From JAPYTK01 sp964401935 (GTDB lineage: Bacteria > Myxococcota_A > Polyangia > Polyangiales > Polyangiaceae): 64,000 nucleotides of DNA. The DNA lies in the NCBI GenBank assembly GCA_964401935.1, contig CAYOAL010000007.1, positions 1 through 64,000 of the forward strand. Direction: 5' to 3'. The number at the start of each line of letters is the position of its first letter. Position 1 is the stretch's first letter. The translations under genes were made by a program, and so were the position numbers. The notes beneath the pieces are model-generated. The model was given only the letters and a program-made list of their open reading frames with translations. It made no database searches and was not told the origin of the DNA. Shown piece after piece: positions 7,929-16,626 of this stretch.

Positions 7929-8837
7929 ATGACTGGGAAACCCGCGGCCTTCTTCGGGAGGCTGACGCAGCACCCAGGCCCGGTCACCGGCCCAGGGTCG
8001 CCCGACGTGCTCGTCCACAACCTCCCCGCGTGGGCGGCCACGGTTCCCCACGCGTGCCCCATCCATGGCCCGGAGGTGGTGGTCGCGGGCTCGGAGACCG
8101 TCCTCATCAATGGGAAGTTCGCGGCGCGGGCCGGAGATTTTCTCCAAGGTAGCGGGCCGCCGAACCGCATCATGGAGATGCCGGGCATGGATGACGTGCT
8201 CATCGGTACGCCGCCGATCGGGGTTCAGCGGCCCGAGAACGTCTCCACGTTCTGCCAGGCCTACTGCGCGCTCAAGCGGGACTGGCCCAATCTCTCTCCG
8301 GAGGAGCGCGAGCGCCGCTATCGCGAGCTCCTCGCCCAACAGTTCGCCACGTTCGGTGCGCCGCCCCCGTCGGTGGCCGACACGGCGCCGCCCGGCACCA
8401 ACGCGACGTGGGACGCGAACCGTTGGCAAGTGGCGGTGGGCCAAGGGATGTGGACGTCGTCGTCACCGCCGGCTGCGTCCACGACGTTGCACGAGACGGC
8501 CCACGCTCAGCAGACGTTCCTCGGGATGCGCTCGCGCGGCGGGGACAGTGGCAGCCAGACGGTGCCCGAGCACGTCCGCACCGCGGCTGCGAGTCAGCCG
8601 CTCGAGGCCGACAGCGCCGAGGGACGCTACGGGAGCCTGCACGCGAACAACGAGCTCGACCACGCGGGCCTCGAGAACCGCAGCCAGATCATCCGGAACT
8701 ACCACGCGGCCTGGGCGGCCAACCCCAGCGCGTCCGACCCCGGCGTGCGAGCCGCGGCGCTCGCCTACGCCCAACAACCAGGGGGCCAAGACGGAGCAGA
8801 GGCCGGCACCGCCGCCGGCACCTGCGGGTGCCCGTGA
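7929..8837 (+). CDS. Type VI secretion PAAR protein fused to a putative HExxH metallopeptidase toxin
   Basis: A 302-residue protein. Residues 1-95 form a PAAR-like spike-tip domain (GPVTGPGSPDVLVHNLPA, then VVAGSETVLINGKFAARAGD). After a short Cys-containing linker (FCQAYCALKRDW), the C-terminal domain carries H188-E-T-A-H192 and, 34 residues on, an LEADS segment (E226). That is the arrangement of a zincin metallopeptidase, reminiscent of the HELxHxxQ/EAD module of DUF4157 proteins found with contractile injection systems. VgrG is encoded 1.2 kb downstream, so this is best read as a specialised T6SS effector loaded on the spike. The tail is Ala/Gly-rich and ends in CGCP. The toxin activity is inference. 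Confidence 0.75.
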   Translation: MTGKPAAFFGRLTQHPGPVTGPGSPDVLVHNLPAWAATVPHACPIHGPEVVVAGSETVLINGKFAARAGDFLQGSGPPNRIMEMPGMDDVLIGTPPIGVQRPENVSTFCQAYCALKRDWPNLSPEERERRYRELLAQQFATFGAPPPSVADTAPPGTNATWDANRWQVAVGQGMWTSSSPPAASTTLHETAHAQQTFLGMRSRGGDSGSQTVPEHVRTAAASQPLEADSAEGRYGSLHANNELDHAGLENRSQIIRNYHAAWAANPSASDPGVRAAALAYAQQPGGQDGAEAGTAAGTCGCP

Positions 8838-9259
8838 ACAGCCTCGACGAGCTCGTCGCGTTCGTGGAGGTCGTGCTCGGGCCCGGGTTCGATCTCGAGG
8901 CCGCCGCGACACGGTTGGGCGCGATCGACTATTGGGTGGGCGCGCTCGCTCACCTGAAGAGCGCCGAGCCCGCGCTCACGCGCGTCGTGTTGGAGACCGA
9001 CGAGGGCGTGCTCCATGGTGTGCAAGCCGATCTCGTCAAGGTCCTCGAGGTTCCGTGGAGCGATCTCGAGCGCTCGCTGGGGCCTCGCGTCGAGGCCGCA
9101 CGCGTCGTGGATGCGTGGTCGGGACCGGTCCCCTACCGGTTCGTGCGCGAGGACTCGGCCCCGCCGGGCGTGATCTTCCTCGACGTCACCGACCGTGGCG
9201 TGACGGCGGCCATCGAGCGCCTGGTCGTGCGCCGTGGCGCGCCGAGCGGCTCGTCGTGA
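8834..9259 (+). CDS. Candidate immunity protein (or loading adaptor) for the PAAR effector
   Basis: A 141-residue soluble protein with no signal peptide or membrane segment. Its GTG start overlaps the effector stop (GTGA), so translation is coupled and near-equal expression is expected. It is rich in acidic residues and has an alternating helix/strand pattern (LDELVAFVEVVLG, then RVVLETDEGVLHGVQADLV). I do not recognise the family. Position directly behind a putative toxin is the usual place of a cognate immunity gene; a cytoplasmic location would fit a toxin acting in the cytoplasm. An adaptor that loads the effector on VgrG is the main alternative. Confidence 0.6.
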   Translation: MNSLDELVAFVEVVLGPGFDLEAAATRLGAIDYWVGALAHLKSAEPALTRVVLETDEGVLHGVQADLVKVLEVPWSDLERSLGPRVEAARVVDAWSGPVPYRFVREDSAPPGVIFLDVTDRGVTAAIERLVVRRGAPSGSS

Positions 9260-9322
9260 CGAGGTCGCCGGCGCTTGTCGTGAGGGAACACAGCGGGTAG
9301 CACTGGCGCCGCGGGAGGCCAC

Positions 9323-9991
9323 ATGTCGGAGGGAACCACAGACTTGCGCGTGGGTGGCTGGATGCTCTCGAAGATCGTCCAAACCGCGCAGGAGGAGCTC
9401 TCGGCGCTGCGGAACGAGAAGCTCGCCGACAGCACCAGCGCGAGCGTCGAAGAGCTGCGCATCGCCCAGGCTGTGCTGCTCCTGGTGTTGCGAGCCCTCG
9501 ACACGGGCGACGAGCGTTTGTGGCGAGAGCTCGACAACACGCTCCGGCGCATCGCGTCGTCCTCCGGGGCGTCGCCGTCGTCGGGAGCCACTCCCCCCGA
9601 CGCGCCGCTGCCGCAGTCGGCACCGCGACGGGGCAACCTGGAGCCCCTCGCAGGCCTGGCCCAGACCGCCCCCGCGAACACATCGCGTCGAGAGCGCGCG
9701 CTGCCGTTCGCGGTCCCGGTGGTGGCGTCGTCGCCCGACCCGTCGCTCCCGGCGGCGGAGGTGGTGGTCACCGCCGCGGGCGCCAACCTGTCGCTCCGCC
9801 AGCACGCAGAGATGTGCGCCGCCCACGCCAGGGCGCCGGCGGAGTGGAACAGCGTGCTCGCGCGCTACGGGTTCACGCGTCACGAGGTGTTCTCGGCGCT
9901 CGATCGCCTGTGGCGAGAGCGCCTGGCAAGCGACCCAGCCCTCGAGCGGGTGTGGCGCGAGGTGTATCGACTCGCCCTTCAGAGCCCCTAG
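9323..9991 (+). CDS. Uncharacterised protein in the T6SS effector island
   Basis: A 222-residue protein with two helical parts separated by a Pro/Ser/Ala-rich linker (about residues 77-145). The N-terminal part (about 1-75) is helical, with leucine-rich repeats of charge (EELRIAQAVLLLVLRALD). The C-terminal part, about 65 residues, contains LSLRQHAEMCAAHA and then WREVYRLAL. No signal peptide or membrane segment is present. It lies between the effector pair and VgrG, 12 bp before vgrG, so a role in effector delivery or regulation is likely but unproven. Confidence 0.6.
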   Translation: MSEGTTDLRVGGWMLSKIVQTAQEELSALRNEKLADSTSASVEELRIAQAVLLLVLRALDTGDERLWRELDNTLRRIASSSGASPSSGATPPDAPLPQSAPRRGNLEPLAGLAQTAPANTSRRERALPFAVPVVASSPDPSLPAAEVVVTAAGANLSLRQHAEMCAAHARAPAEWNSVLARYGFTRHEVFSALDRLWRERLASDPALERVWREVYRLALQSP

Positions 9992-10003
9992 AAGACAAAG
10001 CTG

Positions 10004-12223
10004 ATGACGAACCTCGGTCCTTCCCTCCGTCACGTCACCGCAGGCAACGAAGCCGACTTCATGCTCGGCATCGAGGGCCACGGGTGGCACGCCTTCGACG
10101 TCGTGCGTTTTCATGGTGTCGAGGCGATCTCGCAACCGTTTCGGTTCGACATCACGCTGGCCCGCGCCGCCGATCAAGGCCCGATGCCGCTCGAGCCGCT
10201 GCTCAACCTGTCGGCCACGCTCTCCATCGCGGCCGAGGGGCGCTGGCGGCTCGTGCACGGCATCCTCTCGGACGTGGAGCGCCTCGAGCACACCGGGACG
10301 CTCATCCTCTACCGGGCGCGCCTCGTGCCCCACCTCTTTCGCGCACAGCTGCGCCGCCGCTGCCGCGTCTTCGTGGATCGCACGCTGCGAGACATCTTGA
10401 CCACCGTGCTGGAGAACCGCGCCCGGCCCGACACCCCGGGGAGCGGCGGTCTCACCCAGCTCAGCGAAGAGGGGCGAGCCCCCGGCCGCGTGAGCTTCGA
10501 CACCTACGCGGCCCCCGCCGCCCACTACCGCTGGGCAGTCAGCGACGAGACGCGCCTCCGCGACCCGCTCCTCCGCTCGTATGCCGTGCAGTACAACGAG
10601 AGCGATCTCGCCTTCCTGTCGCGGCTGCTCGAGGAAGAAGGGCTCAGCTACTTCTTCGAGGTGGCCGAGCAGGGGGCGGTGATGACCATCACGGATCGTC
10701 CCGGTCACATGCCCCTCTGCGACTACGACGCGACCTACTCCTTGCGGACGGGCGTCATGGGGGGCGGCGCCGACGTGCGGCACGAGGTGATCCAGGGGTT
10801 CGGTGAGCGTGCGGCCATGGCGCCACACACCGTGACCATGCGCGACTTCGCGTGGCCGCGCTCTCGCGTGACGTTGGAGGCGCGCGCCGACGGCACCTCC
10901 GCCGGGGACGCCGACCACTTCGAGTATCCTGCGCGCGACGAGGGCGTGGCCAGCGATCCGTGCCGCGTCCCCGCTCACGTCGTGATGGAACGGTTCGAGG
11001 TGGAGCGCCGGCTCACCTCCGGCGTCGGAACGGTGCGCACGATGACGCCGGGCTACCGCTTTCGCATCGACGACCCCCACGCGACGGGGGAAGCCCAGGA
11101 GCTCCTCGCCGACTCCGTGGAGACGTTCGCCACCCAGCTCCAGCCGGAGAGCGCGGTGCTCGCCGCCCAGGCGTTTCCAATCCCGTCCACCGGTGTGGGG
11201 TATCGGAGTCACTTTCGCGCGTTGCCCGCGTCGCAGCAGTATCGGCCGGCCCGCGTGACGCCGCGTCCGCGGATCGATGGAGTGCAGACCGCGCTCGTGA
11301 GCGCGGAGGAGCACGCCTCGCCGCCGGAGATCAACGCCGACCGCCACGCGCGCGTGCGTGTGCGCTTCCCGTGGGATCAGACGCCGGCGACCGGCCAGCC
11401 CACGTCGATGTGGATCCGCGTCTCCCACGCGTGGGCGGGCGGGGCGTTCGGCGGCTTGTACCACCCGCGGGTGGGCCACGAGGTGGTCGTGGCCTACCTT
11501 CAGGGCGATCCGGAGCGCCCCATGATCGTCGGGCGCGTGTACAACGTGCAGACCCCGCCGCCGTACGACGGGTCGTCACAGCCCACCCTCAGCACCGTCA
11601 AGAGCCAGAGCTCACCGAACGCCCAGGGGAGCAACGAGCTGCGCTTCGAGGACGAGGCAGGGCAGGAGGAGGTGTACCTCCACGCGCAGCGCGATCTCAA
11701 CGAGGTGATCGAGCGCGACCACACGGCCAAGGTCGGTCGCAACCACCGCGTCGACGTGGAGCGGCGCCAGACCATCAACGTGGGAGCGAGTCGTTCCCTC
11801 TCGGTCGGGGGGAGCCGTTCGGCCACCATCGGCGAGAACGACACCATCACGGTTCGGCGCGGCGACCGCGAGGTGGAGGTGGTGAGCGGTGACATGACGA
11901 TCCGCGCCGAGAACGGCAAGATTCACCTCACCACCGGGCCCGCTTTCATCGAGATGGAGGACGACAAGATCGAGCTCAACAGCGGTCGCGGGGCGCGCGT
12001 CCGCATCGGAGGCAACGTGATCCACGTCGACGCCTCCCAGATCCGCCTCCAGACGCCGCAGGGCGCGCGCGTCGAGCTGAACCAGCCCGACGTCATCGTG
12101 ACCGCGGGGGCGAACATCACGGCGATGGCCAACGAGATCACCGAGCTCGGCGGGCAGCGCGTCGTCGTCACCGCGTCCGATGACGTCGACGTTCACGGCA
12201 ACCCCATCAAGCTGAACTGTTGA
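10004..12223 (+). CDS. vgrG: Type VI secretion system tip protein VgrG (TssI)
   Basis: A 739-residue spike protein with the gp27-like base at the N-terminus (FHGVEAISQPFRFDI, then LLEEEGLSYFFE) and the gp5 OB-fold segment (ARVRVRFPWDQ, RVSHAWAG, PRVGHEVVVAYLQGDPERP). A C-terminal beta-helix of short repeats follows (NHRVDVERRQTINVG, SLSVGGSR). It ends at NPIKLNC with no extra effector domain, so it probably carries effectors through the PAAR protein encoded just upstream. No tube, sheath, baseplate or ClpV genes are in the window, making this an orphan vgrG island that depends on a T6SS encoded elsewhere. Confidence 0.9.
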   Translation: MTNLGPSLRHVTAGNEADFMLGIEGHGWHAFDVVRFHGVEAISQPFRFDITLARAADQGPMPLEPLLNLSATLSIAAEGRWRLVHGILSDVERLEHTGTLILYRARLVPHLFRAQLRRRCRVFVDRTLRDILTTVLENRARPDTPGSGGLTQLSEEGRAPGRVSFDTYAAPAAHYRWAVSDETRLRDPLLRSYAVQYNESDLAFLSRLLEEEGLSYFFEVAEQGAVMTITDRPGHMPLCDYDATYSLRTGVMGGGADVRHEVIQGFGERAAMAPHTVTMRDFAWPRSRVTLEARADGTSAGDADHFEYPARDEGVASDPCRVPAHVVMERFEVERRLTSGVGTVRTMTPGYRFRIDDPHATGEAQELLADSVETFATQLQPESAVLAAQAFPIPSTGVGYRSHFRALPASQQYRPARVTPRPRIDGVQTALVSAEEHASPPEINADRHARVRVRFPWDQTPATGQPTSMWIRVSHAWAGGAFGGLYHPRVGHEVVVAYLQGDPERPMIVGRVYNVQTPPPYDGSSQPTLSTVKSQSSPNAQGSNELRFEDEAGQEEVYLHAQRDLNEVIERDHTAKVGRNHRVDVERRQTINVGASRSLSVGGSRSATIGENDTITVRRGDREVEVVSGDMTIRAENGKIHLTTGPAFIEMEDDKIELNSGRGARVRIGGNVIHVDASQIRLQTPQGARVELNQPDVIVTAGANITAMANEITELGGQRVVVTASDDVDVHGNPIKLNC

Positions 12224-12245
12224 CGAGGGAGGGGGGCATCACGCG

Positions 12246-14027
12246 GTGAACGAGATGCCATGGAAGACGTCGGCGTCGGGGCTCGTGACCCTGGGCCGCA
12301 CGCCGCGCGGGGTGCTCTTGTGGCCGGCGCTCCTGTTCGGTTGCGGCGTCGCGCTCAGCTCCGCGGCGGGCTGGCTTCAGCACCGCGTAGAGCTCGAGGG
12401 CTTGCGAGAGAGCATCCGGAACGAGCTCGTGCCGAGTCGCGGCGAGCTCAGCCGCGAGGTCTTCGGCGCAGTCCACCTCACCGAGGGGCTCGCTAGCGTC
12501 GTCGCGGTGGACGGGGAAATCTCCGAGGAGAAGTTCCGAGCGCTCACCACCGAGCTCTTCCGCCGGAGCGACCTCGTTCGCAACGTCGCGCTCGCTCCCG
12601 ACAACGTCGTGACGCACGTGTATCCTCTCGAGGGGAACGAGCGCGTGATTGGCCTCGACTACGCGAAGAGCCGGGAGCAGTGGCCGAGCGTCGAGCGGAT
12701 GATGAACGAGGGGGGGGTCGTGGTGGCGGGGCCCGTCCCGCTCGTGCAGGGAGGCATGGGCGTGATCGGGCGGACCCCCATCTTCCTCGCCGCCCGCGAG
12801 CCGTCGAAGCCGCGCCGCTACTGGGGGCTGGTGTCCACCGTGGTCGCGTTCGACCGGCTGCTGGCAACCACCTCGCTCGAGGCGATGCGAGAGCGGCTGC
12901 GCGTGGGTCTGCGCGGGGTGGACGGACTCGGAGCGCGCGGCGCGCCGTTCTGGGGCGACCCTCACGTGTTCGACGCCGAGCCGGTGGTGGTGGAGGTGCC
13001 GCTGCCGTCGGGGAGCTGGCAGCTCGGCGCCACCCCGCGCGGTGGCTGGCCACCGTTCCGCGCGCTCGGCTCGAGCTTCTTCCTCGCAGGAGCCCTCGTC
13101 ACCGTCGTGCTCTCCGGTCTGCTGCGCAGGTTGTTGCAGACGAGCCACGCGCGCGAGCAAGAGGTGCGCCTGCGCCAGTCGGCCATAGCTTCCCTCGAGC
13201 GCGCGCACGCCGAGCTCGAGGAGCGGGTGGCTGCGCGCACCGCCGACCTCCGCCTCGCCCGCGACGCGGCCCAGTCTGCCGATCGCCTGAAGTCGGCGTT
13301 CCTCGCCACGATGTCTCACGAGCTCCGCACGCCGCTCAACTCGATCATTGGCTTCTCAGGGATTCTCCTGCAACGCCTCGCTGGGCCGCTGACCGAGGAG
13401 CAAGAGAAGCAGCTTCGTATGGTGCGGGGGAGCGCCGATCATCTCCTCGCGTTGATCACCGATGTCCTCGATCTGTCGCGGATCGAAGCGGGGCAGCTCC
13501 GTCTGTCGGTGGCGCCGTTCGATCTGCGTGCGTGTATCGAGAAGGCAGCCGCCACCGTCGGCCCCGTGTGCGAGAAGAAGGGCCTCGCGCTAGAGCTCGA
13601 GATCGCGCCGGACGTGGGCGTCATCGAGGGCGATCGGCGGCGCGTCGAACAGGTGCTGCTCAACCTGCTCTCCAACGCCATCAAGTTCACCGACGAGGGG
13701 CGCGTTCGGGTGCAAGCCTCGTGTCGAGATGACACCGTCACCGTCGCCGTGAGCGACACCGGCATCGGCATCGACCGCGACGCTCACGCACGGCTCTTCG
13801 TGCCTTTCTCGCAGCTCGAGGTGGGGCTCGATCGGCGGCACGAAGGCACCGGGCTCGGGCTCTCCATCTGCAAGCGGCTCGTGGAGCTCCTCGGCGGCAC
13901 CATTTGGATAAAGAGCGAAGCCGGTCGAGGCAGCACCTTCGGGTTCGACCTCCCACGCCGTCATGCGTCGGTCGCTCCCTCGGACGCCCCCCCCCGCGCT
14001 CGGTCCGAGGAGCCGCCGGCGCCGTGA
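12246..14027 (+). CDS. Membrane sensor histidine kinase with CHASE-type periplasmic domain
   Basis: A 593-residue kinase with a membrane segment near residues 24-44, then an extracytoplasmic CHASE-like domain (about 60-260; NVALAPDNVVTHVYPLEGNE is typical). A second membrane segment (about 276-298) and a coiled-coil linker follow. The transmitter carries the phospho-accepting H358 in SHELRTPLNSIIGF. The ATP-binding boxes are complete: NLLSNAIKFTDEG (N), DTGIGI (G1) and GTGLGLSI (G2). No receiver domain is fused and no response regulator is adjacent. Start GTG, 22 bp after vgrG, so it may be co-transcribed with the T6SS island. The CHASE ligand is unknown. Confidence 0.85.
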   Translation: MNEMPWKTSASGLVTLGRTPRGVLLWPALLFGCGVALSSAAGWLQHRVELEGLRESIRNELVPSRGELSREVFGAVHLTEGLASVVAVDGEISEEKFRALTTELFRRSDLVRNVALAPDNVVTHVYPLEGNERVIGLDYAKSREQWPSVERMMNEGGVVVAGPVPLVQGGMGVIGRTPIFLAAREPSKPRRYWGLVSTVVAFDRLLATTSLEAMRERLRVGLRGVDGLGARGAPFWGDPHVFDAEPVVVEVPLPSGSWQLGATPRGGWPPFRALGSSFFLAGALVTVVLSGLLRRLLQTSHAREQEVRLRQSAIASLERAHAELEERVAARTADLRLARDAAQSADRLKSAFLATMSHELRTPLNSIIGFSGILLQRLAGPLTEEQEKQLRMVRGSADHLLALITDVLDLSRIEAGQLRLSVAPFDLRACIEKAAATVGPVCEKKGLALELEIAPDVGVIEGDRRRVEQVLLNLLSNAIKFTDEGRVRVQASCRDDTVTVAVSDTGIGIDRDAHARLFVPFSQLEVGLDRRHEGTGLGLSICKRLVELLGGTIWIKSEAGRGSTFGFDLPRRHASVAPSDAPPRARSEEPPAP

Positions 14028-14119
14028 GGGGCGCGTCGCCTGCATGCGGCGTTCTTCACGAGGTGTCGAGCGCGGTCGATCCCCTTGCGCGAGGTCGACG
14101 GTCACCGAATACTGCCGCT

Positions 14120-14875
14120 ATGACCGCACCGCGTGGGAGCCTCAAACTGCTGCTCCTGGGCCTGTGCGCGCTCGCTGGCTGTAGCGATGACGAGCCGAGC
14201 ACGGCCACCGTCGTGGGCCACTTCGCCCAAGACGGCTTCGCCCATCCGGTCACCCGTGTGCTCGTGGCTTCCAACGGCGGTCGCAACACCGTGGCGCCGG
14301 TGGCCAGCGACGGTTCCTTCGCGCTGGTGCTCGACCGCGGACGCCACGTGCTCTCGGCCGACACCGATCTCGGCTCGTTGCCGTTGGTGCTCGCCGGTGC
14401 ACACGGCAGCTACGCCCTAGGGCTCGACGTCCGCGGGGGAGACGCCCACGCCGATATCGGCGCCATCCGCTTCTACGATCCGAGCGAGGCCCCCTACGCG
14501 CCGACCGACGTGTGCATGACGGGGTATTTCGAGGGCAGCCTCGAGCCATGCATCACGCGCCCGGCGACCGTGATCTGCCCCCCAGGCTCGCGCCAGCTGT
14601 ACGGCTCCTCCCCCCGTGTGGAGGTCGACGAGCCCATGGCCGTGCCCACGTTCAGCCTCGAGACCTTCGGGTGCAAGCACAAGAGAGACCGTCGTGACCA
14701 TGACGACGACGACTGGGGCGACAGCGACGCTTGGGGCGACGACGACTGGGACGACGGCGACGACTGGGGCGACGACGACTGGGGCGACGACGACTGGGGC
14801 GACGACGACTGGGACGACTGGGACGACGGCGACGACTGGGACGACAGCGACGACTGGGACTGGGACGACGACTGA
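14120..14875 (+). CDS. Lipoprotein with a DDDWG-repeat acidic-aromatic tail
   Basis: A 251-residue protein with a lipoprotein leader ending at Cys21 (LCALAGCS). Residues 25-190 form a beta-rich domain with several Cys (CMTGYFEGSLEPC, then CPPGSRQLYG). The last about 55 residues are almost only Asp, Trp and Gly in DDDWG/DDWDD units, preceded by a short basic KHKRDRRDH hinge. Such a tail could bind Ca2+ or other cations or basic surfaces, but that is inference. The nucleotide repeats are GAC-GAC-TGG units. I do not recognise the family. Confidence 0.75.
   Translation: MTAPRGSLKLLLLGLCALAGCSDDEPSTATVVGHFAQDGFAHPVTRVLVASNGGRNTVAPVASDGSFALVLDRGRHVLSADTDLGSLPLVLAGAHGSYALGLDVRGGDAHADIGAIRFYDPSEAPYAPTDVCMTGYFEGSLEPCITRPATVICPPGSRQLYGSSPRVEVDEPMAVPTFSLETFGCKHKRDRRDHDDDDWGDSDAWGDDDWDDGDDWGDDDWGDDDWGDDDWDDWDDGDDWDDSDDWDWDDD
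14709..14873 (+). repeat. GAC/TGG codon repeats encoding the DDDWG tail
   Basis: Repeated 15-bp GGCGACGACGACTGG-type units, perfect in the middle (about 14765-14812) and degenerate at both ends. They are in frame and contribute the acidic-aromatic tail of the lipoprotein. Confidence 0.75.
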
Positions 14876-15216
14876 GATCCGACCGCGACACGGCAGCAGC
14901 GGTCGCCAACGCGCGGCTCGCACGCGTCCAAGCACAAGCGCGAGCCGTTTGGCCGCTGCGCGCCACGTGGCGACAACCGGCGCCCGAACCGGTGTCGCGT
15001 CACCAGGCTCCCGGTGGGGCCGAGGTGCTTCGCTCGTCGTGGTGTCAGCGTGGTGTGGCAGGCCTCGGGCCGTGGCGCCGTCGCAATCTTGCTCTCGGGA
15101 TGAGTGCCTCGAGGCGGTGACGTTCTCAGAACAGCGCCTGGCGCTCTGCTGAAAGCGGGGCCCGCCGACGGTCTCTAGGTTCCCCGCCGATCGGTGCGAC
15201 GCCGCGCGAGGTGACG
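14876..15216. other. Intergenic region without a convincing gene
   Basis: About 340 bp between two rightward lipoprotein genes. Open frames here lack family-like sequence and ribosome sites. The only structure I see is a GC-rich inverted repeat at 14914-14950. A promoter for the downstream gene is expected here but no near-consensus -35/-10 pair stands out. Confidence 0.5.
14914..14950 (+). terminator. Possible terminator hairpin after the DDDWG lipoprotein
   Basis: CGGCTCGC (14914-14921) and GCGAGCCG (14940-14947) are perfect 8-bp complements with an 18-nt loop, followed by TTT. It is located about 40 bp after the stop codon. The large loop and short T-run make it weak. Confidence 0.35.
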
Positions 15217-16626
15217 ATGATGGGACGGAGCTGGGCTCGAGCTTGGATGGTGGGGGCGCTCGCGTGGGTGCTGGGAGGGTGTTCGCCGTTCGGAGCGCGC
15301 GACGCGCGCACGGCCCGCACCGAGCCGGAGGCGGTGGTCGAAGAGCTCGGGAGCCGACTGCACCCGAAGGCGCGGCTCATCCAGCTGGAGGCGACCTGGC
15401 TGGCCCTCAACTTCGGCGGCAGGACGTCGGAGCTGGCGCGTGTGCCGTCGGACGACGCGGCGCTCCTCCGGCGCCTGTGTGCCCACAACTTGCGAGCGGC
15501 GGAGCTGTTGTTCGAGCGCTACGCGGCCGCGCCGCCGCGCCTCACGGCGCACGCAATCGAGAGCATGTGGCGCTTCGAGAGCCCGCGCTACGCCCCATGC
15601 CGTAAGGACGAGGCGCTCGGCCCGAAGCTCACCGCGTACCTCGAGCGCGCCGAGGCGTCGCTCGGCGATGACGTCGCCTTTCCCGAGCGCGACTGGTCGG
15701 CGGCCACCGAGGGGCCGTTCGTGTTCGTGGAAGGACGGTTCCACGGCATGCACGAGGGCGCCGGGGACGGCGCTGTCGCGACGTTCAACGGACAGGACGT
15801 CGTGGGCCGGACGACCTCCTTCGAGGGGTTCGAGGTGAGAGAGCGCTTTGGGCGCTACAGCGTCGAGGAGAAGAACGTCACGCGGAACGTGGTCCAGTCG
15901 CGAGACGATGCGTGGGTCGTGGTCGAGCTCGCGTGGAAGCCGAAGCGCTTCGTCGACGCGAGCGCGAGCGGTCTGGTGCTCCTCGAGCCGAAGGGCACCC
16001 AAGAACGCGAGGGTGGGGGCGAGGCGCTGAGCGGGACCGCGGTCGCGGTCGGTCGCCGAGGGGTCACCGACTGGGAGTGGGTGAGCTGGTCGACGCGTCG
16101 GCTCCCCCCCGACCACCCCATGCTGCGGCTCGGCGACGACGTCGCGGAGCCCGTGGTGGCCGCAGAACGAGACGACGAAGACGACGACGGTGACGAGACC
16201 GCGGCGACAAGGGGCGCCGCGGCGGAGGCGACCTCGAAGCCGACCGCGCCGGTGCCTGCCCCAACGCCCACGCGGCACGCGGAGGCGGGGGGGATCTCCT
16301 CGTGGGTGTGGGTGGGCCTCGGCGTCACCCTGGCTGGACTGACGACGGGTGTCGTGGCGGGGAGCGTGGCCACCGCGCGCGCCGCCGAGCTGCGAGCCGC
16401 CTGCGCCGGCGAGTCGCAGTGTCATGGAGCCATCACCGACGCTCAGCTCGACGAGGCGATGACGATCGCCCACGTGTCCACGGTCGGCTTCGTGGCGACC
16501 GGGGTGGGGGCCGCGGTCGGCGTCGTCGGGCTCGTCTTGAGTGACTGGGGTTCAACGGAAGAGAGGGCCTACGTGCCAAAGCTCCGTGTTGGGCTGGGTC
16601 GCGCCACTGTGGAAGGGAGCTTCTGA
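15217..16626 (+). CDS. Lipoprotein with C-terminal membrane-hairpin region, function unknown
   Basis: About 469 residues. A leader ends in LGGC, followed by a helical domain (about 30-130) and a beta-rich domain (about 150-300). A low-complexity acidic/Pro linker (about 315-355) leads to two hydrophobic segments near the C-terminus (WVGLGVTLAGLTTGVVAG and VGFVATGVGAAVGVVGLVL). The start chosen is the ATG at 15217, with GAGGTG just upstream; GTG at 15211 is in frame. The stop overlaps the next ATG (TGATG), so the two genes form a coupled pair. I do not recognise the family. Confidence 0.7.
   Translation: MMGRSWARAWMVGALAWVLGGCSPFGARDARTARTEPEAVVEELGSRLHPKARLIQLEATWLALNFGGRTSELARVPSDDAALLRRLCAHNLRAAELLFERYAAAPPRLTAHAIESMWRFESPRYAPCRKDEALGPKLTAYLERAEASLGDDVAFPERDWSAATEGPFVFVEGRFHGMHEGAGDGAVATFNGQDVVGRTTSFEGFEVRERFGRYSVEEKNVTRNVVQSRDDAWVVVELAWKPKRFVDASASGLVLLEPKGTQEREGGGEALSGTAVAVGRRGVTDWEWVSWSTRRLPPDHPMLRLGDDVAEPVVAAERDDEDDDGDETAATRGAAAEATSKPTAPVPAPTPTRHAEAGGISSWVWVGLGVTLAGLTTGVVAGSVATARAAELRAACAGESQCHGAITDAQLDEAMTIAHVSTVGFVATGVGAAVGVVGLVLSDWGSTEERAYVPKLRVGLGRATVEGSF

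Noticed and set aside
8765..11479. A 904-residue leftward open frame antisense to the T6SS genes
   Set aside because: No domain is visible, composition is His/Arg/Gly-rich as expected for antisense GC-rich DNA, and the VgrG and effector frames are clearly coding.
12246..14027. Histidine kinase as a T6SS-dedicated regulator
   Set aside because: Only the 22-bp spacing supports it; CHASE-type kinases are widespread and no response regulator is nearby, so the link is not claimed.
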